Notes: generated by a model from the letters alone, not told the origin. Counted from the first letter of the stretch, positions 45,379-53,364 are shown. The stretch: 64,000 nt of DNA from Clostridia bacterium (GCA_025997215.1 BNUH01000004.1:1-64000), one strand, 5' to 3'. Translations and numbers: made by a program.

Positions 45379-45918
45379 ATGGCAGATCAAGAGAATACTA
45401 ACATCCTGGAGTGGTACGTCGCGCACACCTATTCCGGATACGAAAACAAAGTTAAGGCCAACCTTGAAAAGGCTGTCGAAAACAACGGCATGCAGGATTT
45501 GATCCACGATGTCGTGGTGCCTGTGGAAGAGGTTGACGAGGTCAAGAACGGCAAGCGGCGCACGGTCGCGCACAAACTCTACCCGGGTTATGTGCTGGTG
45601 CACATGATCATGACGGATGAGAGCTGGTATATCGTGCGCAACACCCGCGGCGTAACGGGCTTTGTCGGCCCCGGATCCAAACCCATCCCCCTGACCGAGG
45701 AAGAGGTGGCGAACATGGTCGGCGGCGGGCATCTGGCCAGCATCATGGTCAATGTGTCGCTGGGCGAGAATGTGCGCATACTTTCCGGTCCGCTGGAGAA
45801 TTTCACAGGCGTGGTCGAGGATATCGACAGCGTTCGCATGAAGGTGCGCGTAAAGGTATCCATGTTCGGCCGCGACACGCCCATCGAGCTGGAGTACGAC
45901 CAGGTCGAAAGGGCTTAA
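45379..45918 (+). CDS. nusG: Transcription termination/antitermination factor NusG
   Basis: Transcription elongation factor binding RNA polymerase and linking it to the ribosome. The NGN domain begins W-Y-V-A-H-T-Y-S-G-Y-E-N-K-V and includes P-G-Y-V-L-V-H-M. The C-terminal KOW domain has G-E-N-V-R-I-L-S-G-P-L-E-N-F-T-G and ends I-E-L-E-Y-D-Q-V-E. Length 179 is normal. It lies 20 bases after secE with a weak SD. Confidence 0.96.
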   Translation: MADQENTNILEWYVAHTYSGYENKVKANLEKAVENNGMQDLIHDVVVPVEEVDEVKNGKRRTVAHKLYPGYVLVHMIMTDESWYIVRNTRGVTGFVGPGSKPIPLTEEEVANMVGGGHLASIMVNVSLGENVRILSGPLENFTGVVEDIDSVRMKVRVKVSMFGRDTPIELEYDQVERA

Positions 45919-45920
45919 AC

Positions 45921-45978
45921 CAGGCGCACCCCCTGGGTTGGGGAGTGGGAGGAACCGCATCCGGTTCCGCTCGACCAC
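45921..45978 (+). promoter_or_regulatory. Structured leader before rplK
   Basis: Two hairpins lie between nusG and rplK. CCAGG/CCTGG (45921-45937) is followed by GGAACCG/CGGTTCC nested within an outer GTGGGAG...CTCGACCAC pairing (45945-45978). A GTGGGAG...ACCAC leader in front of rplK is common in Firmicutes, to my knowledge, and is thought to be a ribosomal-protein regulatory element. Confidence 0.5.
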
Positions 45979-45999
45979 ATTATGTAGGAGGAATGTCCC

Positions 46000-46425
46000 A
46001 TGGCCAAAAAAGTTACGGCCGTCGTGAAGCTGCAGCTCAACGCCGGCAAAGCCACGCCCGCGCCGCCAGTCGGCTCGGCATTAGGCCCAACGGGTATCAA
46101 CATACCAGGATTCTGCAAGGAATTCAACGAGCGCACGGCGAAACAGGCGGGGATGATTATTCCTGCCGTCATAACGGTTTATTCGGACCGTTCATTCGCG
46201 TTCATACTTAAAACGCCGCCCGCGCCCGTCTTGATAAAGAAAGCGCTCAACATCGAACACGGCTCGGCCAAACCCAACAAGGATAAGGTCGGCAAGATCA
46301 CCCAAGCCCAGCTGCGCGAGATCGCGGAGCTGAAGATGCAGGACTTGAACGCGGCCACAATCGAGACCGCGATTAGCATGATAGCCGGGACTGCCCGCTC
46401 GATGGGCATCACGGCGGAAGCGTAA
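46000..46425 (+). CDS. rplK: 50S ribosomal protein L11
   Basis: Component of the GTPase-associated centre, 141 residues. Motifs are [23 protein letters not shown] near the N-terminus and the rRNA-binding C-terminal domain with [17 protein letters not shown] precedes the ATG. It is followed by rplA after 13 bases. Confidence 0.97.
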   Translation: MAKKVTAVVKLQLNAGKATPAPPVGSALGPTGINIPGFCKEFNERTAKQAGMIIPAVITVYSDRSFAFILKTPPAPVLIKKALNIEHGSAKPNKDKVGKITQAQLREIAELKMQDLNAATIETAISMIAGTARSMGITAEA

Positions 46426-46438
46426 GGAGGCGGTAACG

Positions 46439-47125
46439 ATGACGCATGGCAAGAAATACCAGGACAGCCGCAAGCTGATCGACCGCCTGACCGCATATGA
46501 TCCGACGGACGCCATTGCGCTGGCGAAGCAGACCTCCAAGGCGAAATTCGACGAAACTATCGAGATCAGCATTCGCCTGGGCGTTGATCCTCGCCACGCG
46601 GATCAGCAGGTTCGCGGCGCAGTCGTGTTGCCTCACGGCACGGGCAAAGTCGTGCGCGTGCTGGTTATAGCCAAGGGCGATAAGGCCAAGGAAGCCGAGG
46701 CCGCCGGCGCGGATTTCGTCGGCGCGGAGGACATGGTCGCCAAAATCCAGGGGAACTGGTTCGGGTTTGACGCGTGCGTTGCGACACCTGACATGATGGG
46801 CTTAGTCGGACGCTTGGGCCGTATCCTCGGCCCGAAGGGTTTGATGCCAAACCCCAAGTCGGGCACGGTCACGATGGATATCGCACGCGCGATCGCCGAT
46901 ATCAAGGCTGGTAAAGTCGAATACCGCGTGGATAAGACCTCGATCATTCACTGCCCGATAGGTAAGGCGTCATTCGACAGCGAAAAGTTGGGCGAAAACC
47001 TTAATGTTTTGATGGATGCTGTTGTGAAGGCGAAGCCGTCGGCAGCCAAGGGGACTTATCTCCGGTCGGTTGTATTGTCTGCGACAATGGGGCCTGGGAT
47101 TAAGGTGAATCCTTTGAAATTCTAG
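46439..47125 (+). CDS. rplA: 50S ribosomal protein L1
   Basis: L1-stalk protein and likely translational repressor of its own operon. It has 228 residues, with [18 protein letters not shown] as the hallmark and K-Y-x-D-S-x-K-L at the start. GGAGG lies just before the ATG. The genes usually next, rplJ and rplL, are missing; instead a hairpin region and a convergent SH3-domain gene follow. Confidence 0.97.
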   Translation: MTHGKKYQDSRKLIDRLTAYDPTDAIALAKQTSKAKFDETIEISIRLGVDPRHADQQVRGAVVLPHGTGKVVRVLVIAKGDKAKEAEAAGADFVGAEDMVAKIQGNWFGFDACVATPDMMGLVGRLGRILGPKGLMPNPKSGTVTMDIARAIADIKAGKVEYRVDKTSIIHCPIGKASFDSEKLGENLNVLMDAVVKAKPSAAKGTYLRSVVLSATMGPGIKVNPLKF

Positions 47126-47169
47126 TCTTTCGCCTTCGGGGGTTTGGTTCGTCCTCTGCGGAGGGGCTT

Positions 47170-47276
47170 GCCCCAACTGTGGTTGGGGCAGCCCGCCCGC
47201 AGGCGACGAGATTTGCGTTCCTGCCAACACGCCGGGGGTTTGTCACTTCAGCGCGTCCGCTGTGACGAACCCCCGG
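47170..47276. repeat. Hairpins between rplA and the SH3b gene
   Basis: GCCCCAAC-TGTG-GTTGGGGC (47170-47189) is a perfect stem after rplA. CCGGGGGTTTGTCAC pairs with GTGACGAACCCCCGG (47232-47276) and overlaps the stop of the convergent SH3b gene. No strong U-run follows either; they may act as bidirectional transcript ends. Confidence 0.55.
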
Positions 47277-48370
47277 AATATTCCCGCGCTCGCCACGCCG
47301 TCGATGTATATCCACGTCGTGCCGTTGTTCACTAGCCTCGCCAGCGCCGTCACGTGCGCACCGGAGCTTAGGGTTAACAGGGTGGCTTGCTTGGCCATCG
47401 GATCGTCGGTTACGTTGACCTTGCGCGTCGTCACGGCAGGCACGTTCCCCCAGCGGGGTTCCAGGTCGGGCATTATGGGATCCTCGGCCAAGATTGCGTC
47501 GTTATCCACCCAGCCGATGCGGTTGCCGCCGGAGGTCAGCGTGTACGCGATCAGCGAATAATTCGTGCGGTCTGTGAGGTTCCAATCAGACTTACCATAT
47601 ATGTAAAATGTGGAATCCATCCCCACCGTGGCCTTGCCGTTCGCGCCCTGGATGGAATACCTGCTCGGCGCGCTGTATACGGGCATCGACAGCCCTGATA
47701 TGCTCGGATGCCCCACCTTCCTATTGGAGGGAAAACTGGGCAGACTGGCCAGCGAACCCGAGTTGCCCGAGCCTGTGGAACCGCCTGTACCGGGCGATCC
47801 GTTGCTGCCGCTGCCCGTGCCGCTGGACAATATCTCCGCGTAGCTTACGTTAATATAACCAACGCTGTTCCCGGCCCTCACATGGTACCAGTTACCAGCA
47901 TTGCCCAGCACCGAAATCACCAGGCCGGGGTTCAACCTCGTAACGACCTGCGAGCCGATGTCCGCCCTGGAGCGCAGGTTGACGGAAGCGCTGCCCGTCA
48001 CGATCGCTTGCGGCGGCACGTAGGGCGTCGTGCCCTCGCCGCCGCGCAGTAGGAATTTGCTCTGCATATACCCGACGGTTTGGCCGATGCGCACCTGCCA
48101 CCATTGAGTGCCGTAGGCGTTATCCTGCAGCACCTCCACCACCACACCGTTGTAATATTTTCCCAATGAAGCAGCGCTGGTACTGGGCGAGGCGCGGAGA
48201 TTCAAGCGGTCGGCGTGGTTGGGATTGTTAACAACCGCCGTGCTTGAGAAGAGTGGGTATGTTGTTACCTCGAATGACGATGTCGCAATCGCGCCCGGCG
48301 TTAGGGCTAGGCTCAACAGGCAAATCACCGTAGCCATCACAGTCATACGCAATAATAATGAGCGTTTCAT
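47243..48370 (-). CDS. Secreted SH3b-domain protein
   Basis: Exported protein of 375 residues: signal peptide (about 1-30, ending G-A-I-A-T), then two bacterial SH3 domains. The first (about 44-110) has D-R-L-N-L-R-A-S-P-S and K-Y-Y-N-G; the second (about 120-183) has S-V-N-L-R-S-R-A-D. A Gly/Ser-rich linker (about 185-205) precedes a C-terminal region of about 160 residues with no recognised family. SH3b modules usually bind cell-wall peptides. The ATG follows CAGGAGG. A paralogue sharing the first SH3b type is at 48986-50023. Confidence 0.82.
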   Translation of the reverse strand: MKRSLLLRMTVMATVICLLSLALTPGAIATSSFEVTTYPLFSSTAVVNNPNHADRLNLRASPSTSAASLGKYYNGVVVEVLQDNAYGTQWWQVRIGQTVGYMQSKFLLRGGEGTTPYVPPQAIVTGSASVNLRSRADIGSQVVTRLNPGLVISVLGNAGNWYHVRAGNSVGYINVSYAEILSSGTGSGSNGSPGTGGSTGSGNSGSLASLPSFPSNRKVGHPSISGLSMPVYSAPSRYSIQGANGKATVGMDSTFYIYGKSDWNLTDRTNYSLIAYTLTSGGNRIGWVDNDAILAEDPIMPDLEPRWGNVPAVTTRKVNVTDDPMAKQATLLTLSSGAHVTALARLVNNGTTWIYIDGVASAGIFRGFVTADALK

Positions 48371-48513
48371 AATCGTATCCTCCTGTCGCAGGTGTTATAC
48401 GTTACCAAATATTGTAACAAAGATTTGACGTATTCACCGTCAACTATCTTCCAATTTGTAAAAAATAATGTGATAAACTTCTCAAAAATAACACATCGAA
48501 CAGACCTGCCGAC

Positions 48514-48521
48514 CATATAAT
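48514..48521 (+). promoter_or_regulatory. Possible SigE-like -10 upstream of the small membrane protein and spoVM
   Basis: CATATAAT, seven of eight to the SigE -10 consensus, lies 18 bases before the SD of the 48540 gene. It also contains TATAAT, but no -35 of SigA type is present. Confidence 0.35.
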
Positions 48522-48539
48522 GCAACTGGGGTGATCATT

Positions 48540-48791
48540 TTGCAGTATGGCAGAACCAAACCCAAGGCCCGGCGCCATTCAAGCGCCGTATTTCCCTACC
48601 ATCCGCGCGACGCGCGGAAGGCCGCGCGCGTTTGCCCTGTGCGCAAGACATACCCCAACAGCCGCACGGGTACATACCTGACCATACTGGGCTTGATCGT
48701 TCTATTCCTTTTCGCCCCGGTGTGGGTATGGGTCATCTCGATCGGCGTAGCGCTGATCTTGACGGGTTTCCATTTTATGGGTAAGGACTAA
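48540..48791 (+). CDS. Small hydrophobic protein upstream of spoVM
   Basis: A 83-residue protein with a basic, Arg/Lys-rich N-terminal half (about 1-43) and a hydrophobic C-terminal half (about 46-80, T-Y-L-T-I-L-G-L-I-V-L-F-L-F then V-W-V-I-S-I-G-V-A) forming one or two membrane helices. TTG 48540 follows GGGGTGAT; GTG 48531 in the same frame is an alternative. I do not recognise a named family. Its position 49 bases before spoVM on the same strand suggests co-transcription and perhaps a sporulation role. Confidence 0.65.
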   Translation: MQYGRTKPKARRHSSAVFPYHPRDARKAARVCPVRKTYPNSRTGTYLTILGLIVLFLFAPVWVWVISIGVALILTGFHFMGKD

Positions 48792-48840
48792 CAAACGAGC
48801 TTACAACCAACTCACTACCAAATCAAAGGAGGGTTTCGGC

Positions 48841-48921
48841 ATGAAGATACGGATGGTTTGCTTCCATGCGCCCAGGATTCTAAGGGGAATTCTACGCGTT
48901 TTCGCGAAAAAGAACGCCTAA
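48841..48921 (+). CDS. spoVM: Stage V sporulation protein M (SpoVM)
   Basis: A 26-residue amphipathic peptide, the same length as B. subtilis SpoVM, which marks the convex forespore membrane and anchors the SpoIVA coat basement layer. The sequence M-K-I-R-M, then A-P-R-I-L-R-G-I-L-R-V-F-A-K-K, aligns with the conserved P-K-F-L-x-G-I-x-R core. P11 is the probable counterpart of the curvature-sensing P9. The ATG has a perfect AAAGGAGG eight bases ahead, stronger than most in the window. In Bacillus the gene is near rpe-thiN downstream of rsgA; here it lies between two SH3b genes. Confidence 0.82.
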   Translation: MKIRMVCFHAPRILRGILRVFAKKNA

Positions 48922-48945
48922 CGCTACTATTTGACCTTGACTATG

Positions 48946-48969
48946 ACGGACACGGCATGCCGTGTCCGT
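48946..48969. terminator. Palindrome between spoVM and the second SH3b gene
   Basis: ACGGACACGGCA with TGCCGTGTCCGT is a perfect 24-base palindrome placed between two convergent gene ends. It lacks a T-tract but probably marks the transcript end for one or both. Confidence 0.5.
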
Positions 48970-48985
48970 CTAACAGACCCGTTAA

Positions 48986-50023
48986 TTATTGAAAACTTGA
49001 CGTCTTTGAGTTAATGTATCCCGTCACCGTCGTCGAGCCGCTCACCCGGACATGCCACCAGCCGTCCGCGCGTTCGCCCAACACCTGAATCGTCACGCTG
49101 GTGCCGAACGTCAGCGCCGCACCGCGCGCGCCTTTAACCTTTTCAGCGTTGGCGGTGGGCTGCATGTTGAGCGTCCACGACGCCGACCTGTTGCGTTTGG
49201 TGGGTACGCGTGACGTCACCTTGCCGCCCGCGCTGCCGAATGCGAGGTACTTGCTCATCATGTAGCCTTCGGCCACACCGCTGCCGCTAAGCCCCACGCG
49301 CACCTTCACCCACTCGCCGTTGGCGATGCCGAGCACCCTCACCTGCACGCCGTTGTAATATCTTGCCAATATTGTGCCAGATGAACTGGGCGTTGAGCGC
49401 AGATTCAGGCGGTCGGACTGGACGGGATTATTAACGACGGCAGTGCCGCCGATGGCGATTGTACCGTTATTGGATGAAGATGATCCGCCGGAGCCGCTTG
49501 AACCGGTTCCGCTTGCCGACGTCGACAGTATGCTCGACTTGACGAACCCGCCGCGTCCGCTGCCATCCAGCAGACCGATGTGCGACCAGTCGCCCGCGAC
49601 GCCCTTTACCTCAACCTTGGTGCCCTTCTTGATGGCCGAGCCGGAGGTGCCGCTGGTTGAGTTGGGGCGGTAGCGCAGCTTCTCATTGGCTGCGACCACG
49701 TACATGGTGGATTTAGCCGAGCGCACGTTGGCGATGAATGGGCCTGTCGCCAGATAATCCGTGGACATGTAGCCCTGGATATTGTCGATACTTACATAAG
49801 CCCAGCCCGCCGGACCATACGAAATCACCTTAACCTCTGTGCCATTGTAATATCTGCACAGATATGGCGCGGTCGTCTTGGGTTGGGTGCGCAGGTTCAG
49901 ACGGTCTGCTGTGTTCGTGTTACTCACGACTGCGGTATCGACGTAAGCCAGCGCGTAACTCGCGGGCATCAATCCGGCGAGCATCAAAGCGCACAGCGCG
50001 AATGCCAGCAGCTTCTTGAACAT
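48986..50023 (-). CDS. Secreted multi-SH3b-domain protein
   Basis: Exported protein of 345 residues: signal peptide (about 1-26, ending Y-A-L-A-Y), then four SH3b repeats. These lie at about 32-92 (D-R-L-N-L-R-T-Q-P), 97-168 (K-L-R-Y-R-P), 195-260 (D-R-L-N-L-R-S-T-P) and 275-345. A Ser/Gly-rich linker separates repeats two and three. Repeats one and three closely resemble the first SH3b of the 47243-48370 protein (A-V-V-x-N, Y-Y-N-G), which suggests duplication. No catalytic domain is visible; wall binding is inferred. The SD is GAAAGGGTGAGG. Confidence 0.82.
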   Translation of the reverse strand: MFKKLLAFALCALMLAGLMPASYALAYVDTAVVSNTNTADRLNLRTQPKTTAPYLCRYYNGTEVKVISYGPAGWAYVSIDNIQGYMSTDYLATGPFIANVRSAKSTMYVVAANEKLRYRPNSTSGTSGSAIKKGTKVEVKGVAGDWSHIGLLDGSGRGGFVKSSILSTSASGTGSSGSGGSSSSNNGTIAIGGTAVVNNPVQSDRLNLRSTPSSSGTILARYYNGVQVRVLGIANGEWVKVRVGLSGSGVAEGYMMSKYLAFGSAGGKVTSRVPTKRNRSASWTLNMQPTANAEKVKGARGAALTFGTSVTIQVLGERADGWWHVRVSGSTTVTGYINSKTSSFQ

Positions 50024-50040
50024 TAGCCCTCACCCTTTCG

Positions 50041-51336
50041 TCAGGAATCGGTTTCGTTTACACGCACGGTGGGATGGTTCTTACGCAGCATCATTATGCC
50101 AATGCATAACAGTATCGGGAATACTATGGCCGTCAGCAAGCCGATCTTCAGGCCGGCCGACGGCGCTCCGCCCATCCAGTTCGCGATGCCGGACAGTGAG
50201 CCGCGCTCTACAGCACCCGTCACGCGGCTGACCAGCAGCGGTCCCAGCGTGCAGCCAGTATCCCCGCCCAGTGCCAACGCCGCGAACAGCGCGGTGCCGC
50301 CTTCCGGCATACGTTCGGATGAGAGGCTTAGGACGCCCGGCCACATCAGCGCGACGGTGAAGCCTGCGCACGCACACCCCAGCAGTGATAGGAATGGATT
50401 CCGCGCGAGTGTCGCAAGCAGGTAACACGCCACGCACGATACGCCGCTGATCGTCAGCGCTTTGACCAGGTGTACATTCGACCCGCGAACGCCATACCAC
50501 ATCCGCACGATGCCCATGGCTATCGCGAACGCGCACGGCCCGAGCAAGTCTCCCACCGCCTTGTTGACGCCTAATCCCGTTTCAGCAAAGTACGACGCCC
50601 ACTGCGCCATGGATATCTCGGACGCGCCGGAGGCCATCATTAGCACGAACAGCAGCGGGAATAATCGATTCCCCACCAGTTTGCGGATGGAGATGGGCTT
50701 AGCGTCGCCAGGGAGTTGATAGAACGGTGCGCGCAGGAACATTACAAACGCCATCGCGGGAACCAGAGCGCCGATCACGGCCAGCACCGGCCAAGCCCCG
50801 CGCGGGAACGCCAGGAAGAACAGCGCGCTCATGAGCGCCACGCCCGCCTGTCCCCAACAATAGAACGAATGCAGGAAGCTCATCGATCCCGCCTTGTCGT
50901 CGCTGGGCAGCGATTCCAGCACGGGAGAGATGAGTACCTCGATTAAGCCGCCGCCGATTGCGCTGAGGATCGTCGCCAGGATCAGCCCGCCGAACGGGTT
51001 CGGCAGGATTCGCGGGAATATAGCCAGGCCTAGCAAGCCTACCGTCGCGCAGATTTCGCACGCGAGCACCAATCTGCGGATGCCGATCCGCGCTGCATAC
51101 TTGATGGCCAGCCCATCTACAAGCATCTGCGTTGCGAAATTCAGCGCGATAAGGAACCCGATCTGTTCGACCGCGACGCCGAATTCGCGCTGAAACGTGA
51201 GGAACAGCATGGGCGATAGGTTATTCACTATCGCCTGGACTATGAAGCTGACGTAACACGCCAGTCGCGTACGGTTAGGTGAACCGGGCGTTAAAGCGGC
51301 GGCATGCGCCGCGGGTTTTTTGGAATCCTGGATCAT
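50041..51336 (-). CDS. MFS transporter (fucose-permease-like)
   Basis: Twelve-helix major facilitator of 431 residues. The inner loop motif region is I-K-Y-A-A-R-I-G-I-R-R near residue 80, and P-V-L-E-S-L-P-S-D-D-K-A-G-S-M-S-F-L-H-S-F-Y precedes helix 5, a pattern seen in the FHS/FucP-like family in Firmicutes. Substrate cannot be assigned. The ATG overlaps nothing but begins only three bases after the hpf stop, with a weak SD (GGAATC), so it is probably co-transcribed with hpf. Confidence 0.82.
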   Translation of the reverse strand: MIQDSKKPAAHAAALTPGSPNRTRLACYVSFIVQAIVNNLSPMLFLTFQREFGVAVEQIGFLIALNFATQMLVDGLAIKYAARIGIRRLVLACEICATVGLLGLAIFPRILPNPFGGLILATILSAIGGGLIEVLISPVLESLPSDDKAGSMSFLHSFYCWGQAGVALMSALFFLAFPRGAWPVLAVIGALVPAMAFVMFLRAPFYQLPGDAKPISIRKLVGNRLFPLLFVLMMASGASEISMAQWASYFAETGLGVNKAVGDLLGPCAFAIAMGIVRMWYGVRGSNVHLVKALTISGVSCVACYLLATLARNPFLSLLGCACAGFTVALMWPGVLSLSSERMPEGGTALFAALALGGDTGCTLGPLLVSRVTGAVERGSLSGIANWMGGAPSAGLKIGLLTAIVFPILLCIGIMMLRKNHPTVRVNETDS

Positions 51337-51339
51337 ATA

Positions 51340-51879
51340 TCAAGATTCCGGCTCGAGCATGCCGATGCTGGAGTCCTTGCGCTTGTAGAGTACGCATGTC
51401 GAATTCCCATCGGAATTCACGAATACAAAGAATTCATGCCCCAGCATCTCCATCTGCTCGATGGCGTCCTCGACAGCCATGGGCTTGATGGTGTAGTGCT
51501 TTGCGCGCGCGACGTAGCGGGTCTCGGGCTCCTCGCTGGGATATTCCTCCAGGAATTCCGCTTCCTCCGGTTGGAACGCGTCCACGCGCAGCCGCTTCTC
51601 CAGGCGGGTGCGGTGGCGGTGGATCTGGCGCTCGATCTTGGCCAGCACATTATCCACCGACTGGTACATGTCGCCCGTGGATTCCTCGGCGCGCAATACG
51701 CCGCCGTCAAACGGGATCGTGATCTCGCACAGCCGGCGGTCGCCCTTATCGGCGGACAGCCGCACCTGGCACTCGACGGACGGCGGGAAGTACCGGGATA
51801 ATTTGTCGATCTTGCGCTCAATGCGGGCGGTAAGCCGCTGGGATGTGGCGAAGTTCTTGGCGCTGAGTATCATGCGCAT
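51340..51879 (-). CDS. hpf: Ribosome hibernation promoting factor, long form
   Basis: Dimerises 70S ribosomes to 100S particles in stationary phase. The N-terminal domain (about 1-100) has the beta-alpha-beta HPF fold (I-E-R-K-I-D-K-L-S-R-Y-F). The C-terminal dimerisation domain (about 120-175) contains V-A-R-A-K-H-Y-T-I-K-P-M and G-H-E-F-F-V-F. Length 179 identifies the long form typical of Firmicutes. GGAGG precedes the ATG. A SigH-like promoter is found upstream, in keeping with SigH/SigB control of B. subtilis hpf (yvyD). Confidence 0.94.
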   Translation of the reverse strand: MRMILSAKNFATSQRLTARIERKIDKLSRYFPPSVECQVRLSADKGDRRLCEITIPFDGGVLRAEESTGDMYQSVDNVLAKIERQIHRHRTRLEKRLRVDAFQPEEAEFLEEYPSEEPETRYVARAKHYTIKPMAVEDAIEQMEMLGHEFFVFVNSDGNSTCVLYKRKDSSIGMLEPES

Positions 51880-51917
51880 GGTGAATCCTCCATTCGTATA
51901 TGAGTATGATAATTAAT

Positions 51918-51946
51918 ACATTCGTCATACTAAAGAGGATTCCTGC
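51918..51946 (-). promoter_or_regulatory. SigH-like promoter of hpf
   Basis: On the minus strand GCAGGAATC (51938-51946), 11 bases, GACGAATGT (51918-51926). This agrees with the SigH consensus (R-n-AGGA-WWW, then R-n-n-GAAT), missing only one W in each element. It lies about 40 bases before the ATG. Confidence 0.55.
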
Positions 51947-51982
51947 TTGGTATGTGTAGATTCAAATAGATTCACTTGGTTT

Positions 51983-52519
51983 CTACGATTGCCTTGCGAA
52001 TAGGCTCGGTGCGGCGCGCTTCAAACCCTGCGCTGTCAGCGCGGCAAGCACTGCCTTTACGATATCCAGCGGCAGGAACGACAGGAAGTAAGCGCTAAGC
52101 AGTCTGCCTGCCGCTACCGGGGTGCCGAGTATGGACTGCTGGATGGCGATGTAGGGTAATGCGACGAGGTATAATGCGGCAATGCCCGCTAAGGCTGCCA
52201 GCCACGGCTTAACTTTTCCTAATCCTCCCGCCACGGCCGCCATTCCAATGAACCCCACCAGATACCCGCCTTCCGGCGTGGCCAGTGTGCCGAAGCCTCC
52301 GCCACGCGTGAACACCGGAACGCCCGCCAACCCGATCAGCAGGTACACAGTCAGCGCTAGCGCGCCATCCTTTGCGCCAAGCAATAGCCCAACGGTGAGT
52401 ACCATATATACCTGCGCCGTGAACATCACTGGCACAAACCCGAGCGGGAATCGCACAAACGTAGCCACAACAACTAAAGCCGCACACAACGCGATCCGAG
52501 ATATTCTGAAAATCGACAT
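51983..52519 (-). CDS. bioY: Biotin transporter S-component BioY
   Basis: Substrate-binding membrane subunit of an ECF biotin importer, 178 residues and six helices. Motifs include F-P-L-G-F-V-P-V-M-F-T-A-Q, Y-L-L-I-G-L-A-G-V-P-V-F and G-G-G-F-G-T-L-A-T-P-E-G-G-Y-L-V-G-F. The frame is open five codons upstream, but ATG 52519 follows GAGGTGG. The gene is monocistronic and no ECF ATPase or T subunit is nearby, so it is expected to use a shared module. A strong promoter and an inverted repeat lie directly upstream. Confidence 0.94.
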   Translation of the reverse strand: MSIFRISRIALCAALVVVATFVRFPLGFVPVMFTAQVYMVLTVGLLLGAKDGALALTVYLLIGLAGVPVFTRGGGFGTLATPEGGYLVGFIGMAAVAGGLGKVKPWLAALAGIAALYLVALPYIAIQQSILGTPVAAGRLLSAYFLSFLPLDIVKAVLAALTAQGLKRAAPSLFARQS

Positions 52520-52526
52520 GAATAAC

Positions 52527-52552
52527 CACCTCAACAGAAATTTGTCGAGGTG
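52527..52552. promoter_or_regulatory. Inverted repeat at the bioY transcription start
   Basis: CACCTCAACA (52527-52536) and TGTCGAGGTG (52543-52552) are inverted with nine of ten pairs and a six-base centre. The repeat abuts the -10 (52553-52558) and covers the expected start site, so it looks like a repressor operator. One arm contains the bioY SD. Confidence 0.55.
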
Positions 52553-52581
52553 ATTATATCAAAGAAGGAGGATTGCGTCAA
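52553..52581 (-). promoter_or_regulatory. Predicted SigA promoter of bioY
   Basis: On the minus strand TTGACG (52576-52581), 17 bases, TATAAT (52553-52558), near consensus. Confidence 0.75.
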
Positions 52582-52609
52582 CCTAATTCATAACGATGGT
52601 TTACCCAAA

Positions 52610-53344
52610 TCAATCGCAACGTTTTAGCGCTTCGATCATTTCCAGCCAGTCGTGGATGTGCAGATGAGCCATGGTCGGCTGGGGTTTTCCCGGGTCGTGC
52701 CACGTGTTCTCCAGCGTCAAATCCTCATACCATACGGGGAATATGCCGACACTCGCTGCGCCTTCCACGTCCGCGCGCACTGAATCGCCGCACATCCACA
52801 CATCCTTGGCGGGCAGATCCGCTTTACGCAGCGCCAACTCGAATATCAGTGGTTCGGGCTTGCGGACGACATACTCGCTGGACGCGATTATGAAATCAAA
52901 ACTATATTTCGGCAGGAATTCTTTGATCCGATTCTTCAACGCCTCGCCGGAGTATGCTATGTTGCTGATTACCCCGGTGCGTATGTTGTTATCACGAAGA
53001 TAATCCAGCATGGTTTCTACATGCGGCATCTGCGCGGCAGGTGCGGCGGCATCCCAGAATACCTTCTCGATCCGCGCATTGTCTATCGAGAATTCCAGCC
53101 GCTGATATTCGTACGCCAGGTGTTGGAAGCTGAATTCGTGCGTCTCGATGCCCACGTCACGCGCCTTTGCGCATGTTTCAAAGAACAGCCGCTCCGTATG
53201 CTCGTTAACCTGTTCGGCCGTGAGATGCAGTGGATTGGCGGTGGCGTACTCCATCAGTGCGCAGGTACCCTTCAGGCTGTCGAATCCTAATTCCGCCAGC
53301 AGCGTGTGGCCAAAGTCAAAGATGATCATGCGAGGTTTCTTCAT
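52610..53344 (-). CDS. HAD-family hydrolase
   Basis: Haloacid dehalogenase superfamily phosphatase of 244 residues. Motif I is I-F-D-F-G-H-T-L-L, with the nucleophilic Asp but Gly in place of the second Asp. Motif II is G-V-I-S-N-I-A, motif III K-P-E-P and motif IV M-C-G-D-S-V-R-A-D. The cap (about 20-95) is helical (type C1). The missing acid/base Asp could mean altered activity. The ATG follows AGGAG. It is the last gene of the LCP-SpoU-YwlG-HAD series. Substrate unknown. Confidence 0.85.
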   Translation of the reverse strand: MKKPRMIIFDFGHTLLAELGFDSLKGTCALMEYATANPLHLTAEQVNEHTERLFFETCAKARDVGIETHEFSFQHLAYEYQRLEFSIDNARIEKVFWDAAAPAAQMPHVETMLDYLRDNNIRTGVISNIAYSGEALKNRIKEFLPKYSFDFIIASSEYVVRKPEPLIFELALRKADLPAKDVWMCGDSVRADVEGAASVGIFPVWYEDLTLENTWHDPGKPQPTMAHLHIHDWLEMIEALKRCD

Positions 53345-53364
53345 TATAGATTACTCCTATCTGA

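Noticed and set aside
47126..47242. L10-type leader for rplJ-rplL after rplA
   Set aside because: No rplJ or rplL follows, and the hairpins here do not show the L10-leader arrangement.
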